The position numbers were made by a program, and so were the translations under genes. Below the pieces are notes generated by a model. That model searched no databases. It worked only from the letters and a program-made list of their open reading frames with translations, and was not told where the DNA came from. A stretch of DNA of 64,000 nucleotides from Chromobotia macracanthus (Eukaryota; Chordata; Actinopteri; Cypriniformes; Botiidae): contig JAZGTH010000068.1 in NCBI GenBank assembly GCA_036877525.1, positions 4,761,501 to 4,825,500 on the forward strand. Reading direction: 5' to 3'. Below, piece after piece: positions 1 through 11,389 of this stretch. Each line of letters opens with the position of its first letter. Positions within the stretch are counted from its first letter, which is position 1.

Positions 1-387
1 CCAGCCGTACATGTACCTCAGGGGTACCTGGAAATATTTAAATTTTGCATATAAAACACGAAAAATAGTCATGTGTAAATTATCTCTAGAAGTTTTTTTG
101 GCGTGGATGGCAGAAAATACACTATGTACTACCTACTACTACTGTTTTTCAACCCATAGTATTTGTTTTACGTTTGCTAATATTAGTGACCTCAGTTGTA
201 ATCATTTTATTAGTAATCCTTTTACTAGTAATGCTGAATTATATCAAATAGAATATGAGATAATAGGAGCACCTGAGCTTTTCAAACCAAGCAATGTGGA
301 TTGGGAATCACGTGTATAGTGTTTTTTATGTTGTAAACAGTATGACATCACACACACATTTGCTTACACACATCACTCTTGTCTCAG

Positions 388-499
388 AAACGTGTATAAA
401 GACTACAGGCAGCTGGAGTTGGCCAGCGACACTCAGGAGGAGGTGGACAGCTGGAAAGCATCTTTCCTGCGTGCCGGTGTTTACCCAGAGCGCATCACT
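388..499 (+). CDS. dnm1: dnm1 exon: end of PH domain
   Basis: Acceptor gtctcag precedes base 388 and donor gtacgt follows base 499. The exon completes one split codon and then reads NVYKDYRQLELASDTQEEV and on to VYPERIT, the C-terminal strand and helix of the dynamin PH domain, which binds PI(4,5)P2 at the neck of budding vesicles. It ends in phase 0. Confidence 0.93.
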
Positions 500-3400
500 G
501 TACGTGCATCAACTCTAGTATTCATAGTCCCGTTAACTTATGCATTACTGTACTGTAACAGCTGTCACATCCCCATTACCTCGCTGTTAACAACTGCTTT
601 GATTTATGCAGACTAATTTATGGTATTAACATCTGACCTTTCTTTGCTGGTCCATCTCTACATCTGCAGGATAAAGAGAAGGTAAGTTGAGCTATAAAAA
701 CTCATGTCATAATTATGTTTAGGGATGCGAGCAAACTCTTAAAGGTGCACTGTGCAGGATTTTCAGTTGCTGTTTGTAAAATAAACAGTCAAGTGCACAC
801 CCCCTGCCCCATTTATTGGCACATAACGTAGACTTAGAATTTGCACCTGGTGAAGAATAACAAAAGAAAAATTGTCTTAGACAAATAAATTGATTGGAAG
901 GTTTTGAGACATATCTACATCAAATTATCATAGAAACTTAATAGGATCTTTTGACTTGGGCCAGCAAGAAACCACTAATGAACATGTAGCAAACAATTTC
1001 TAGCTCCCTAGAAACAGTACAGTAACACCATATCAACCAACACCATAGCATCATGATTTTTCAGAGGCAAGCACCTATCACATTTTTGCTCAAATCTAAG
1101 TGGTCCTTACTTTGGAGTATTTTTAATATTTAAACATCTCTACATCTTGTCCTCATCAGTCAACATTTGTAAACTTCAGTCATTTTTAAGTTGCTTTAGA
1201 TAATAGAGTCTGCTACAAGAATAAATGTGAATGTGAACTTCTATATGTATGTCCTCAGCAGAGTGACACCAGTGAGGAGAGCAGCTCCGATGGCTTCATG
1301 CACTCGATGGATCCTCAGCTCGAGAGGCAAGTGGAGACCATCAGGAACCTTGTGGATTCCTACATGGCCATCGTCAACAAGACCGTGAGGGACCTCATGC
1401 CCAAGACCATCATGCATCTCATGATCAACAACGTAGGCCATGTTCTGCACTTCCTAATACATTCTGTTTATCTGCTGCATCGGCTGTTTGGCTTTTAATC
1501 TACTTCTTTGATCCACTTGTCCATATCAGGATTTCTTTCAAAATTTCTATTATAATCTTAAAGGATCTTAATGGGATGAAAATAAATCCTCTATGGATCA
1601 AATAAAATCTCATTATATGAACTGAAGTTCTGGAATTCCCATTTAAAAACTGTGGCTGGCTGCATAAACTGCTTAGACTAGTCATAAACTCAGGAGGAGC
1701 ACGGTCATGTAATCCAACCGATCATCATGAATGGGTGCATCTGTATGGCCATCCCTCACCTCTGTCCTGTGACAGTTGTGCAGCATCCCTCCACCACCTC
1801 ATCGTCTCACTCTTGGCTGGTATCTGTTTCAGTCAAGGATGGGGGAGTTATCTGGGTTCGGGCCAAATTCCGAGCTCGGAGCCTTTCCCCCCGACAGCAC
1901 GCCAAATATTTGTTTATGGTACCGATTACATGTCTTCACATACACCTTCACAAGTGCGAACTTGTGAAATCTTTTTCTTCAAGACTGCCTGGTCATAATT
2001 TTCCAGTTAAAGGAAAGCATAATAAGCATAATTAAGTCAGTTACATGAAAAGTAGATTATTATTATTATTTGGTATATTGGGTGTAATAGAATATGTTAA
2101 CATGGTTTAAGGTTCAAAAAACACATTATTTTTCACATACTTTACATACTTTTTCTTACATTTTTCACATACTTTATTGTGGTTTCTCTTTCCCCTTCAA
2201 AAAAGCATTGATTCCTACAAAGCCCTTCGTTCCAAACAGTGCAATGTGCTTCGATTGGCCAGCTGACCAGTCACCACTGACCACAGTGTGTGATTGGCCG
2301 AAAATCTCAAGCGTGTGGTACCATCAGTTTCAGCCCTGGAGATGACCAAGCTGATCAATCCGATCAATCTGTTTTCATGCTGTCTGTTCTCATACTGTGT
2401 CTCTTCTCATACTGTCTGTTTTCATACTGTCTTCATACTATGTCTGTTTTCAGCATTCTGCTAGAAAAGTCACCATTTCATCACTGGCCTGTTCCCCATT
2501 TTTCCAAACCTGCTGGGAACCTGATAATTGCTGCTTGTGGCTATATTTAGTCTCATTTTTGGATGCCTACTTTTTCTTCACGAATACATTTGGGCAGCAT
2601 TTCCACACTGTGATGTCAGAATGTGGGGGAGGAGTCGACTGAGGTGTTTTTGTCAGGTCTGGATCAGCCTTTTATTTGAAATAAAATAAATCACTTTGTG
2701 GGAGTCTTCGAGCTTTGTAACTGCAGATCTTATACATGCACAAACAACATACACTAAAGAAACATGAAAACGTATCATATGACCCCTTTAAGACACCGTC
2801 TTAACTTGTGTCTTATGTTTATGCAACTGGCCCCTGGTTTTAATGGATTCTTATGATTTATTAAAAAATCTGATTTTCCATGATGAATCCTGAGATTTCT
2901 AGAGAATGTTTTAAAATTGGGACAGAACTTTGTTCACCAGCCTAGATAGCTTCTTAGCCCTGCTGTGATGTAAATGCACTGGACACTTTTTCTTCTCTTC
3001 CTCTTCTCACAGACGAAGGAGTTCATCCATGCTGAGCTGCTGGCTAACTTGTACTCATGTGGAGACCAGAACACTCTGATGGAGGAATCAGCCGAACAGG
3101 CTCAGCACAGGGAGGAGATGCTGCGTATGTACCACGCTCTCAGAGAGGCCCTCAGCATCATCGGTGACATCAGCACCAGCACCATCAGCACAGCTATGCC
3201 TCCACCCGTGGATGATTCCTGGCTGCAGGTACAAGGAGGACCTTCAGGACGCAGGTACTGTGTTTAATACTGTATATATCATTGTATATGTATATATCAT
3301 CAGTGTACACTTACCTTTCCATTTGGTTGTGAATTACAGGGCTTTTCATTTGGTTGTTCAGTTTTCAGCTGTCTGGAAGTGTAATACACACATTTTTAGG

Positions 3401-6400
3401 CAATTGCTCAGTGTCTGGTTTGAACAACAGTCTGTTTATACAAGCCACAAAATGTTTTGAAAAATTCAGTTTTCTTTCCTGTTTTGATGTATTTCCTGTT
3501 GAAACAGAAACAAGTTGGAAAGACCTTTTGAAGGACTTGCCCTTTTTTAAACAGAATGGTCTTAATTTACATTGTAGGTCAATTAGACTTGCTACATGTT
3601 TGTGAAGGCTGGTTATAGGGGAAGGGTTCTTATCATTTAAAGGGTGCATTTTATTGGGCAAATATGTGTATACCCCATGCATCCAAGATAATCAATATCA
3701 GTCATCAATATTTTCCCAGGGGAGAAATATAACAAATTTGAATGCACATCTGCTAAAAGGTCATTTAAATGTTTTTAAAGCTAACAGACATGAACTAAAA
3801 GACACAATCCCCATTTGATTGGTTTCTAGTACTACACTTAATTAGTAGCCTATGAGCTTTAACAGTCTTGTCATTGTCTCAACAGATCACCAATGTCTAG
3901 TCCAACTCCCCAGCGCCGGGCCCCACCTGGGCCCCCTCGTCCCGGTGGTCGCAGTGCCCCGGGCCCCCCTGCTGCTGGGGCACCACCTATACCCTCCAGA
4001 CCTGGAGCCTCTCCAGACCCTTTCGGTGCTCCCCCCACCGCAGGTCCCCTCACGTCCCAACCGCGCCCCACCAGGTGTACCCAGGTGAGTCAACGAGGAC
4101 TTCATCATTAACACTGGCTTTTACAATAATAAAGATCCTAAAATATTATGTGTATTACAATGTAGATGTATGAATGGCATTTTTACAATGTTTTAGTGCA
4201 ATTAGTCATGCAGTGCAAACAAAACTAGCATTTGAAATGTTTACCATGACTGAATTCTTTACCTGGCAGTCATATAGTGCTGTGGTATCTGTGATTTTAC
4301 CAAGTAAGATGTATTCCTGGACTATCTTGTTATTCCTGTTGGTACTGGAGCAACATTCCAGTCAAAGATACATAGCCCTAACCTAAACCCTACCCGTCTC
4401 CCAAACAGCAACCAAAACTTACCTCTGATAGTTTAATAGGAATAGCATACAGGTCCCTAACTCAGTCCTAAATGACCCTAAACCTATGACAACAATCTGA
4501 TTGGTTAAGTCTGAAGGTTGCTCCAGGACCAACAGTGATGTTGATCCAGAAACATGTTCTACTTGGGACAATCACATTCCACATAGTGCCGCAGTAGTTG
4601 CTACTGTGGGGAGTAATTCAAGAGCTGAGAACGTTGAGAGCAATGATCTACAAACCTTCTTCATTTACACTCTTTACAGCTCTTCTGCACTGACCTGATC
4701 ACTATTCTTTAACACAAGAAAGAAAGATCAGTAACACTCGTCCTGATTCCACCTTTCCCTCTCTCCTTTCACAAGCCATCACTCTCACTCAGCTCACACA
4801 GTCCAGCTCAGAGACCTGCACTAACAAGCATTCATGCATTCCTTCATGACCCTGGTTCTCTTTCCCCATCATCATCCATTCATGTGACAATCTTAATGCA
4901 TATTCACTCATATGATGTTTTTAATTTTGTTTATTGTTTGTGTTTGGACACCTAAGCCACTTAACAATTCATTGCATTAAAACAAAATAAGTGGCAAATA
5001 TTTTAAAGAAAAAGGAAAAACATTTTACAAAAATAAGTTTTCTAGGTTTTATTATGAACTGTGACTGTATACATCCACTGAAAAGCTTCTGACCATGCAG
5101 ACTGACCCATTTTAATATTTGCCAAAGAAAACTGTAATTGCACTCGTTTAGGGTCACTTACCCCTTTGCTATTAAAGGACTCATGGCATGTTTTTTTATT
5201 TTATTTTTCTTAATTATTTTGTCCAAGTCATTCATTTCAGTTGTCTACAAAACTAATTTCAATCATTTAGGAATATCCTCAGAATGTGAGGTTTTTAAGA
5301 TCATGAGAAACATTTTCAGTGACCCTAAACTTCTCACGGTAGTGTACATCTGAGAACAATTCTAGCATCATTTGTTTGGATATTTTATATTTACTTGCAT
5401 AATACAAAAAAAAATTATATATTTTATATGAATTTCACCTAAACTCACTTAAGTGTCCAAACACTTTTTTATTGTATATAAGAATCTCTGCATCAGCTTT
5501 GTGAGATCATTCTCTCATGACTTTAGTGTTTGGGAGGAAAAGATCAATCGAATTATTCCAGAGTTAACAGAGGAGTAAGATCCATGTTCTCCTCAGTCTC
5601 AGTCTCAGTCCCACTAAACCACTTCCACAATGATTCCGGTTATTCTTTCAGAATTTCTATCAGTGACCAATGAGGAGTTACGCAAATGGTATGTCTGCAC
5701 ATATTGTCTTCTGTGACATCACTTCCTCCTTTGCATGGTTCCATCTTTATATGTGTTCACTTCTGCTGTCCACTCTTTACACTTGCTTTACTGAAAGCAC
5801 TTCATGTTTGTAATGTTATTTTAATTATGTGCTGTCATTATTATTAAGAATTATTAATAAGAATAAGAATTATAATAAGAATTATATTATTGATGCTAGA
5901 CAATTGATGATATTTGGCAATAAATAATGTACATTATGTATTTGGGATGTGGCATCGTATTAAAGGTCAACACTGTTTTAGGTCTAAAGAAAAATGTGAT
6001 TTTATCCAGGTTGTTTTGTTTTGCACCATGTTTCTATAAAGGACATTTTGTCTGTCTTTCCATAACTATAATGACCTGCTGGGTACATTGATGTTTGTCC
6101 TTGATGTCATTGTTATTTTTTTACAGCAACTATTTGTGAGACTTAACAGTGATCAGTTATCACTCTGTTAACTCATCTACTATGCTTGTGTCACTTAACA
6201 TCAACACACAATTTTTACATTGGAATTAATTAAAGGACCCGTGTTATACTTTTTGCTGATTAGAAATGATAAGAATAATTTAATTTGTCACCTCTATAGG
6301 TGTAAAATTAAAATTAATGGTAATAAATTACCATCAATTCATCAGTACTATAACAAAGCCACCCTGTTTATCATATATGCTAATTTTTAGTGTGATGTCA

Positions 6401-8350
6401 ATGTTTGTTGCGACTACGCAAATTGTCTGTTCACAGATCATTTCTGTGTTGTTCCTAACTGTGTGTCTTTCCTCCTGTTGTCTGTCTGTCATGTTCATGT
6501 GTCTGCGTGCATGAATCTGTCTGTCATCATCTTTGAAGTCGGAGAGCGCCAGACTTCCCCCACCAGATCCAACAGAACCACAGACTGACTCACTGATCCT
6601 TAACACTGGAGATCAGCAGGCAGAGAGCACCACTGCCCCCTACTGACACACACACACACACACACACTCTAGTACAAAATACACAAGCATACAATACATT
6701 ATCACTTTACTTGAAGATGTATGTTTCCCTTACACAAATAAATGAGGAGAATATAAATGAATAATAATCTACATCTTTATTTTTAAATAAATACTATAAA
6801 TTGATTTAAAAACTGTACTGTCCTCGTGAGCACAAATATGGTGCCATTGTATTTTGTTTACCAGCATAAATGCTTTGTATTTTGGAATGAAGAATATCAG
6901 TTATGAAATGCGCAGGGCTTGTCAGTGTTAACCAGCCTATTGTCACTGTCTGCTTTAACATGTATGCACAAGAATACTCAATGACACTGGCTTGTTTTTG
7001 CCTTTACTATATCTAAGCCTTAACCGACATTTAGGATGGATCCTTAACCTCCTAATAAGTGACCTGCATGTTTTCTAAAATGTTGCTAGACTGTCCTATT
7101 ATTCATTCACACTTATTTTGCATCAAGTCCTGTTTTGTTCTTACATTTTCTCAAGCATATAAAATGTTTTCATCTTGTGCTTTTTAAAACTGCCCCTCAT
7201 TTAATGGCCTAATCTCTGTATTGCACTATATAGAAACTGGTTTAAATTGATTGATTGGAATAATTTAAGAAATACATTTATTATGGAATAAATTAAATAA
7301 TTGATTTTGTCAACAGCCCCTTTCACACATGCTATCTTTACTGGTAAATTACAGGCAAATTACCTTTATGAGATTCTGCATGATTGGGACCTTTTAAAAA
7401 ATTACTGGTAAATCGTTTCTGAAGTCACAGCGGAGATGTTCGTCAGATATGATGTCATTGGGTCAAAAGCACGTCTTTTCAACAAGTCAAGTTTTACAAC
7501 ACAACACCGTTTAGCGTTCACCCGCAGTTAATGACATCACAGAGTTTGCCCGTATTTTGGTACTGATGTGTGAATTTTATGTTACCAGCAAGAAAAATTG
7601 AACGCCATTGCTTGTGTGAATGACACATTTGTGTATTTACCAGTAAAGTCATTCTGGTAATTTTCTGGTAAATTACCAGGGTAACTGTGAAAGGGGCTAC
7701 TAATTGTCATTTCAAACCTGTATGAGCTTTCTTACATAAAACACAAAAGTGCATTTTTAAGGATTTTCCTGACCACTGTTTTCCATATAATAATGACTGA
7801 AAGTTATTGTATAACTCTTAAAGACCTGGAATATAATGCATTAGTTGTATGGACCACTTTTTACTAACAGCCCCACTCATTTACTTTCCTTGGTGAAGTA
7901 TAACCAAAATATTGTTTATATACAAAAAAATGATGTGTGATGCTATTGCCAACAGAGGAAGAATATCATACAGGTTTGAAACAAAATGAGAATATCAAGA
8001 CAGAATATTCATTTTTTACGTATATTTTATTTATTTCCTGATTGTTTTTTTAATAACCAACAAGACATAATTACCAAATCTCATTGTAATCTTGTTGTGT
8101 TTTAATCGGGCCTTGGGTAGTTGGTTTTGTTTTCATTTTCTGTTATGAAATGTAGCTATAATGTAGTAGAGTAATGAATCATATAAAATTCTCTTGTAAA
8201 TGACAGTGACCAAGCCACACTTAATATCCCATTTGCACAGATTTTTCTCTTTCTTGTTTTTACTTGCTTTTCTGTTTTCTGTCTTCTAGTCGTCCGAGCA
8301 AAGGAAGCCCGTCCCACAGTGAGAGTCCACACCCCTCATTTGACTCTTAA
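388..8350 (+). CDS. dnm1: Dynamin-1, 3' part of a multi-exon gene (PH end, GED, PRD)
   Basis: Span from the first exon in the window to the distal stop; the gene starts outside the window. Dynamin-1 is the large GTPase that cuts clathrin-coated vesicles from the plasma membrane, mainly at synapses. The exons give the end of the PH domain (YKDYRQLELA), the GTPase effector domain (LERQVETIRNLVDSYMAIVN), and a proline-rich domain opening with SSPTPQRRAPPGPPRP. The GED wording and the ISISD- and SESP-type tails fit DNM1 better than DNM2 or DNM3. The two serines of the RRSPxSSPTP phospho-box are kept. Coding pieces are 388-499, 670-681, 1259-1432, 3013-3254, 3886-4084 and alternative last exons at 5652, 6539 and 8290. 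One extra base in a C run at 4031-4036 shifts the frame inside the PRD. Introns hold mostly unique AT-rich sequence. Whether this is dnm1a or dnm1b cannot be told. Confidence 0.93.
670..681 (+). CDS. dnm1: dnm1 12-nt microexon (DKEK)
   Basis: A four-codon exon, GATAAAGAGAAG, sits between acceptor catctgcag and donor gtaagt. It encodes DKEK, which is the residue run expected after VYPER in vertebrate dynamin-1 (DKEK precedes the acidic linker to the GED). It begins and ends in phase 0, so skipping it would keep the frame. Confidence 0.85.
721..1258. other. dnm1 intron, possible repeat start
   Basis: Intron sequence with no exon. The stretch cttaaaggtgcactgtgcag near 738 resembles the start of a common fish interspersed repeat, but I found no matching second end. 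Confidence 0.3.
1259..1432 (+). CDS. dnm1: dnm1 exon: first part of GTPase effector domain
   Basis: 58 codons, phase 0 at both ends, acceptor tcctcag and donor gtaggc. Translation begins QSDTSEESSSDGFMHSMDPQ and continues through the near-invariant LERQVETIRNLVDSYMAIVN and DLMPKTIMHLMINN. This is the first GED helix, which packs into the stalk and takes part in self-assembly. The acceptor is a tandem NAGNAG site, so the leading Q may be optional. Confidence 0.95.
2095..2800. repeat. Probable interspersed repeat in dnm1 intron
   Basis: Lies between the two GED exons. The right end, atcatatgacccctttaag near 2777-2795, is the kind of terminus shared by many non-autonomous elements in carp-family genomes (reads ttaaaggggtcatatgat on the other strand). 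Inside, 2366-2451 has imperfect tandem copies of tctgttttcatactg. The left end was not defined. Confidence 0.35.
3013..3254 (+). CDS. dnm1: dnm1 exon: rest of GED and start of PRD
   Basis: Acceptor cttctcacag, donor gtactg. Reads TKEFIHAELLANLYSCGDQN, LMEESAEQAQHREEMLRMYH and PPPVDDSWLQVQGGPSGR, closely matching dynamin-1, with two bases left over that join the next exon to make RRSP. It covers the remaining stalk helix of the GED and the hinge into the proline-rich domain. Confidence 0.95.
3886..4084 (+). CDS. dnm1: dnm1 exon: proline-rich domain, with a +1 frame break
   Basis: Acceptor ctcaacag, donor gtgagt. The 5' part reads SPMSSPTPQRRAPPGPPRPG and on to PSRPGASPDPFG. At 4031-4036 there are six Cs; after them the expected PPPQVPSRPNRAPPGVP lies in the next frame. 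Five Cs would give a 198-nt exon in the correct frame that ends with AG of a split codon, which is what the RISISDQ and SRPSK tails need. As written, the frame reads PPTAGPLTSQPRPTRCTQ instead and loses the PSRPNR sequence, the known amphiphysin SH3-binding site in dynamin-1. A sequencing or assembly error in the homopolymer is the simplest reading. Confidence 0.9.
4500..4640 (+). repeat. Dispersed repeat copy A (dnm1 intron)
   Basis: The stretch ctccaggaccaacagtgatg followed by ttgatccagaaacatgttct is repeated in reverse orientation at about 19790-19870. Both copies give the chance translation CSRTN-V-D-ETC. Confidence 0.5.
5652..5673 (+). CDS. dnm1: dnm1 alternative last exon, short RISISDQ tail
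   Basis: After acceptor tattctttcag the sequence completes AG|A and reads ATT TCT ATC AGT GAC CAA TGA, giving RISISDQ-stop. This corresponds to the short RITISDP ending of one mammalian dynamin-1 splice form. Use of this exon omits the longer SH3-binding tail. It is in frame only with the five-C version of the upstream exon. Confidence 0.8.
6539..6646 (+). CDS. dnm1: Possible third dnm1 last exon
   Basis: Acceptor-like catctttgaag precedes base 6539. Joined in the frame that follows six Cs, it stays open for 35 codons (SESARLPPPDPTEPQTDSLI and on to TTAPY) and stops at 6644-6646, just before a (CA)n run. Joined in the normal PRD frame, it reads SRRAPDFPHQ and stops after 19 residues. The SRRAP start faintly recalls the SRRPP tails of other dynamins. 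I cannot say which reading is used, or whether the exon is used at all; the weak acceptor is a caution. Confidence 0.4.
   Translation, partial: SESARLPPPDPTEPQTDSLILNTGDQQAESTTAPY
6647..6668. repeat. (CA)n microsatellite
   Basis: About eleven CA units directly after the stop of the possible third dnm1 tail exon. Confidence 0.8.
7315..7698. mobile_element. MITE with AGCCCCTTTCACA ends (dnm1 3' region)
   Basis: Left end agcccctttcacac and right end actgtgaaaggggct are inverted copies 384 bases apart. Inner sequence repeats ctggtaaattac motifs near both ends, extending the inverted symmetry. No coding capacity. I could not see a clear target duplication. Confidence 0.65.
8290..8350 (+). CDS. 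dnm1: dnm1 alternative last exon, long SH3-binding tail
   Basis: After acceptor gtcttctag the exon completes AG|T and reads SRPSKGSPSHSESPHPSFDS-stop. It lines up residue for residue with the mammalian dynamin-1 ending [20 protein letters not shown], although two of the prolines are replaced by histidine and serine. It is followed by a long 3' UTR. It is in frame only with the five-C version of the PRD exon. Confidence 0.88.
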
Positions 8351-9420
8351 AACCAGTTCTCTTCTCTTCCACATCTACAAATCTCTCTCTCTTTCTCTCT
8401 CTCTCTTTCTTGTACTTTTTCTTTGACCATGAGCATCTCAGAATTGCTGCATGTCTTAGGCTTACAGCAGGAACAATATGGCTCAAGGGTGAATACAGGA
8501 GATAATAAAGGCTCAAATAAAGAATACAGGAGAGCTTGTGGGTTAGTCTTTCCCAGGCTGTAATCACTATGTCAATGGACCCCTGAATGTTATGCCCAGT
8601 GTGGACTTGTCAACATTTGCACTGCAAGTCAGTGCAGTGTTTCTCTACTAAAGATACTGTGTGGTTTTTGTGTTTGCGCACAAGACAATGTCAACATATT
8701 CCATGTATATGCCGTATATAAGCTAACAGTATGTACCGTATCCATCTCCTCACTACGACAGGACAGTGGACGTACAGAAGTTAAACCTCTTATAGTTGCA
8801 ACTCATTATATGGTACTGTGTGTGAATGTGTTCTATCCGAACCAATTCTTAGAACCCAGAACGTTTGTTTTGTCCACAGTGTCTGTTCAGTGAACCTTAG
8901 TAAGACATGTTTACTAAAATGTATTGTACATACAGTAGGATATATATATATATATATTATGAAGTGTCTGGAATGGAGAAAAAGTGTCAGAATTGTGTTC
9001 CTCATAAAGTACTAGTAAAAATACTTACGTACCTGCATCGTGTGCAATACATTTATTTTTCTGTCTGCAACTGAAGGTAAATCCTGTTAGTGATAAATAT
9101 AATCAGGCCACCAAAACGTTCACTCCACCAAACGTTTCAGAGTAAATATGAAAACACGATCAGAATCTTAATGTGCTGTTGTGTATTTGTTGTGCATCTC
9201 TGGGATTTGTGCTTCTGTTGCTCTGTGTCGACATGTACATTAAGTATTGATAAAGAAATCATTGTATTGAAAAGGAACGCTATAGTATATGGTTTGTATG
9301 TGTGTATAGACATAAATGGAGGGTGAATGTGTATCTTTCAGCTGTCATCTGTATCTTATTGTGGTCTGGTGTCAAACTGGCCAGTGCTTTGTGCTGAAAA
9401 TAAAGTCTTTGTGTTGAGCC
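8351..9420 (+). other. dnm1: dnm1 3' UTR of the long-tail transcript
   Basis: No coding potential follows the stop. AATAAA hexamers occur at 8504-8509, 8516-8521 and 9399-9404; the last is followed by a T/G-rich stretch (tctttgtgttgagc), the arrangement expected at a cleavage site near 9420. A short (TC)n tract lies at about 8382-8412 and a (TA)n at 8941-8958. Confidence 0.6.
9399..9404 (+). terminator. Poly(A) signal AATAAA, dnm1 distal
   Basis: AATAAA about 1.05 kb after the long-tail stop codon, followed by a GT-rich downstream element. Probably the main distal cleavage signal of dnm1. Confidence 0.6.
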
Positions 9421-10204
9421 CACGTTTTACTCCTGAGGTCCTTCTGTTGTTTTTTTATTTTACACATATACTATATAGTGTATATACTGTAGCAGTGGTT
9501 TTGTAGGTTTTATTACCCTAGTTAAAAATGTCTAAATGTATTTGTTTGTGTTGTGTATGTGTGAATGTATTTAAATTATTATATAAAATGTGGTTTTATG
9601 TTCCAAATGAAAATGTAAACTTTTTCGTGATAGCTCTTAACACTTCTTTCACTATCTGTGAAATATTTTTTTTAATTAATGATTTTTTATTTTAAATATA
9701 CATAAATATACATAAATATACAGGACGTAACAAGATTAATATATTCTGTAAAAATCATATTGACTAGTTAACTAATGTTAACAAATTGAAAAAGTATTAC
9801 TCTATAGGAACAAATGTACATAAACTATAAGGAAAACCATTGCACCATCATAAACAAAATAAAAAAGGTTTAATGCAGCTCTCTGGTGGAAACATCCATA
9901 CAGCCTCATCTGTGGCAGGGCAAGCGCTTCCTCCTGCAGAAGGATGGTGGGAAGTTTCTGGAGGTTGAATGTTTGTGGACCTCTTGGTATGATCATAACA
10001 CAATAGCCACACATTTTTCTTATAAGAGATAAGTTCACATGTCCCTGTAAGTGCTCAGTGTTACAGAGAACTGGATGCTTATGTTGTGGATATAATATTT
10101 AATTTCCCTGATAGGAATCTGTGTTAAAGGTGTCGGGCTTTTCTATACTGATGAAATGTGTGATGAGGAGGACATGTATAGGCAGTGTTGTGTTATATCT
10201 TCAG
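9421..10204. other. Intergenic stretch between dnm1 and rgs3
   Basis: AT-rich sequence with no exon I can support. A 78-codon open frame on the - strand (9802-10038) has no family resemblance, splice sites or codon bias that would make it credible. Confidence 0.5.
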
Positions 10205-10317
10205 CCTAAAGCTTCAGGATGATTGTGTTATCTTGCTAAAAAAACCAGATGCAGAAGTGCAATTGTTTAGTGCTCCCAAAAAGAGGATGAAGATCACCTC
10301 TGGCGTCAGAGGAAAAG
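10205..10317 (+). pseudogene. rgs3: Relic rgs3 exon upstream of C2
   Basis: Acceptor tatcttcag and donor gtaaca frame an open segment reading LKLQDDCVILLKKPDAEVQL and ending APKKRMKITSGVRGKG. In human long RGS3 the residues just before the C2 domain are ARKRITHAKVQGAG followed by QLRLS; here the next segment begins GQLKLT in compatible phase. This exon still looks intact, but the C2 exons that follow are broken, so it is listed as part of a decayed series. Confidence 0.5.
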
Positions 10318-11389
10318 GTAACATTGTCCAAAAAAATGACAGTGTTTTGCATTATTTTTCCCCAGGCATTATTTTTTCTGATTGAGATGCCATGTGTGCC
10401 ACTAGATGACAGTGTTGAGACTGATGGAGCGAGGCTCCCACTGTAACAACAGCCAGATCTGATACCAGAGGTTCATCCCGGGTTTGTTTTTATACATTTT
10501 TGTTTTGTCCCAGAACATATTCAATTATGAGCTCAGATATTAAAAGACAAACCACAGAACTGACCTCAGATCAGACCATACCCCATTTTACTCCATTCAT
10601 TTCCGCTCACTGACCAATCACAGGTCCCCCTGTCTTCTCAGCTGTTTAAAATGAAGGAGTTGAAATGTATGCCTTTATTCTTCACCGGTGATGTATGCAC
10701 AGAGGCAACTGAGTTCATGATTCTCTGTGATGCATCACATCTGAATGAAATGACTCCTAACAATCCATGCGTGTGTACGTGTGGGTTTTTAATCCGGTTC
10801 AGCTGTTTACACTATAAAAGCGCTCAGATTTTTTAATCACTGGCAGTGATCGACCTTTGTTTTACAAACTCACAGTGAGTCTCACTGGCCCAGATCTTTA
10901 TTGAGTGTTTGCTGAAGGGTCAATAACATTCAGCAGTAAAAGAGTTTGAGCTGTTTGCGGTCACATCTGAAGTGAAAGACGTGTTTGACTGTGTGCGGTC
11001 ACACACGGGTCATTTTTTCCCTGCATCTCACAGCGATGAGGCAGAGAATGACCCGTGTGTGCCCGCAGGTCTGAGTACATGTTTATGCATCAATGCACAT
11101 GTTAGTGTGTAACAGCAGCTGGTCTGTTCGGTTTTTCAGCACAATGGTTTTGGGTATTTAAATTATGATCTAATAATTTCAACTCTCACTGCTGGGACAG
11201 TGAAAACTTCCCCTCCTGTTCCACTGTGTTTTAGTTTATACAGAAGTTCTCTACATGGCAGGTTTCTTGTGAAACAAATAAATGGATGCTATTTGCAGGA
11301 TTCTCATTGTCATGGCAAATTTATGGGAATTTTTATTATATGTAACTGTGTATTTGCTTAAAATCCTCGTTTTTTTTCACTGATCACAG

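Noticed and set aside
1..1432. miR-199 hairpin, which lies antisense in a dynamin-1 intron in mammals
   Set aside because: I looked for the mature arms on both strands and saw none; that intron is probably upstream of the window.
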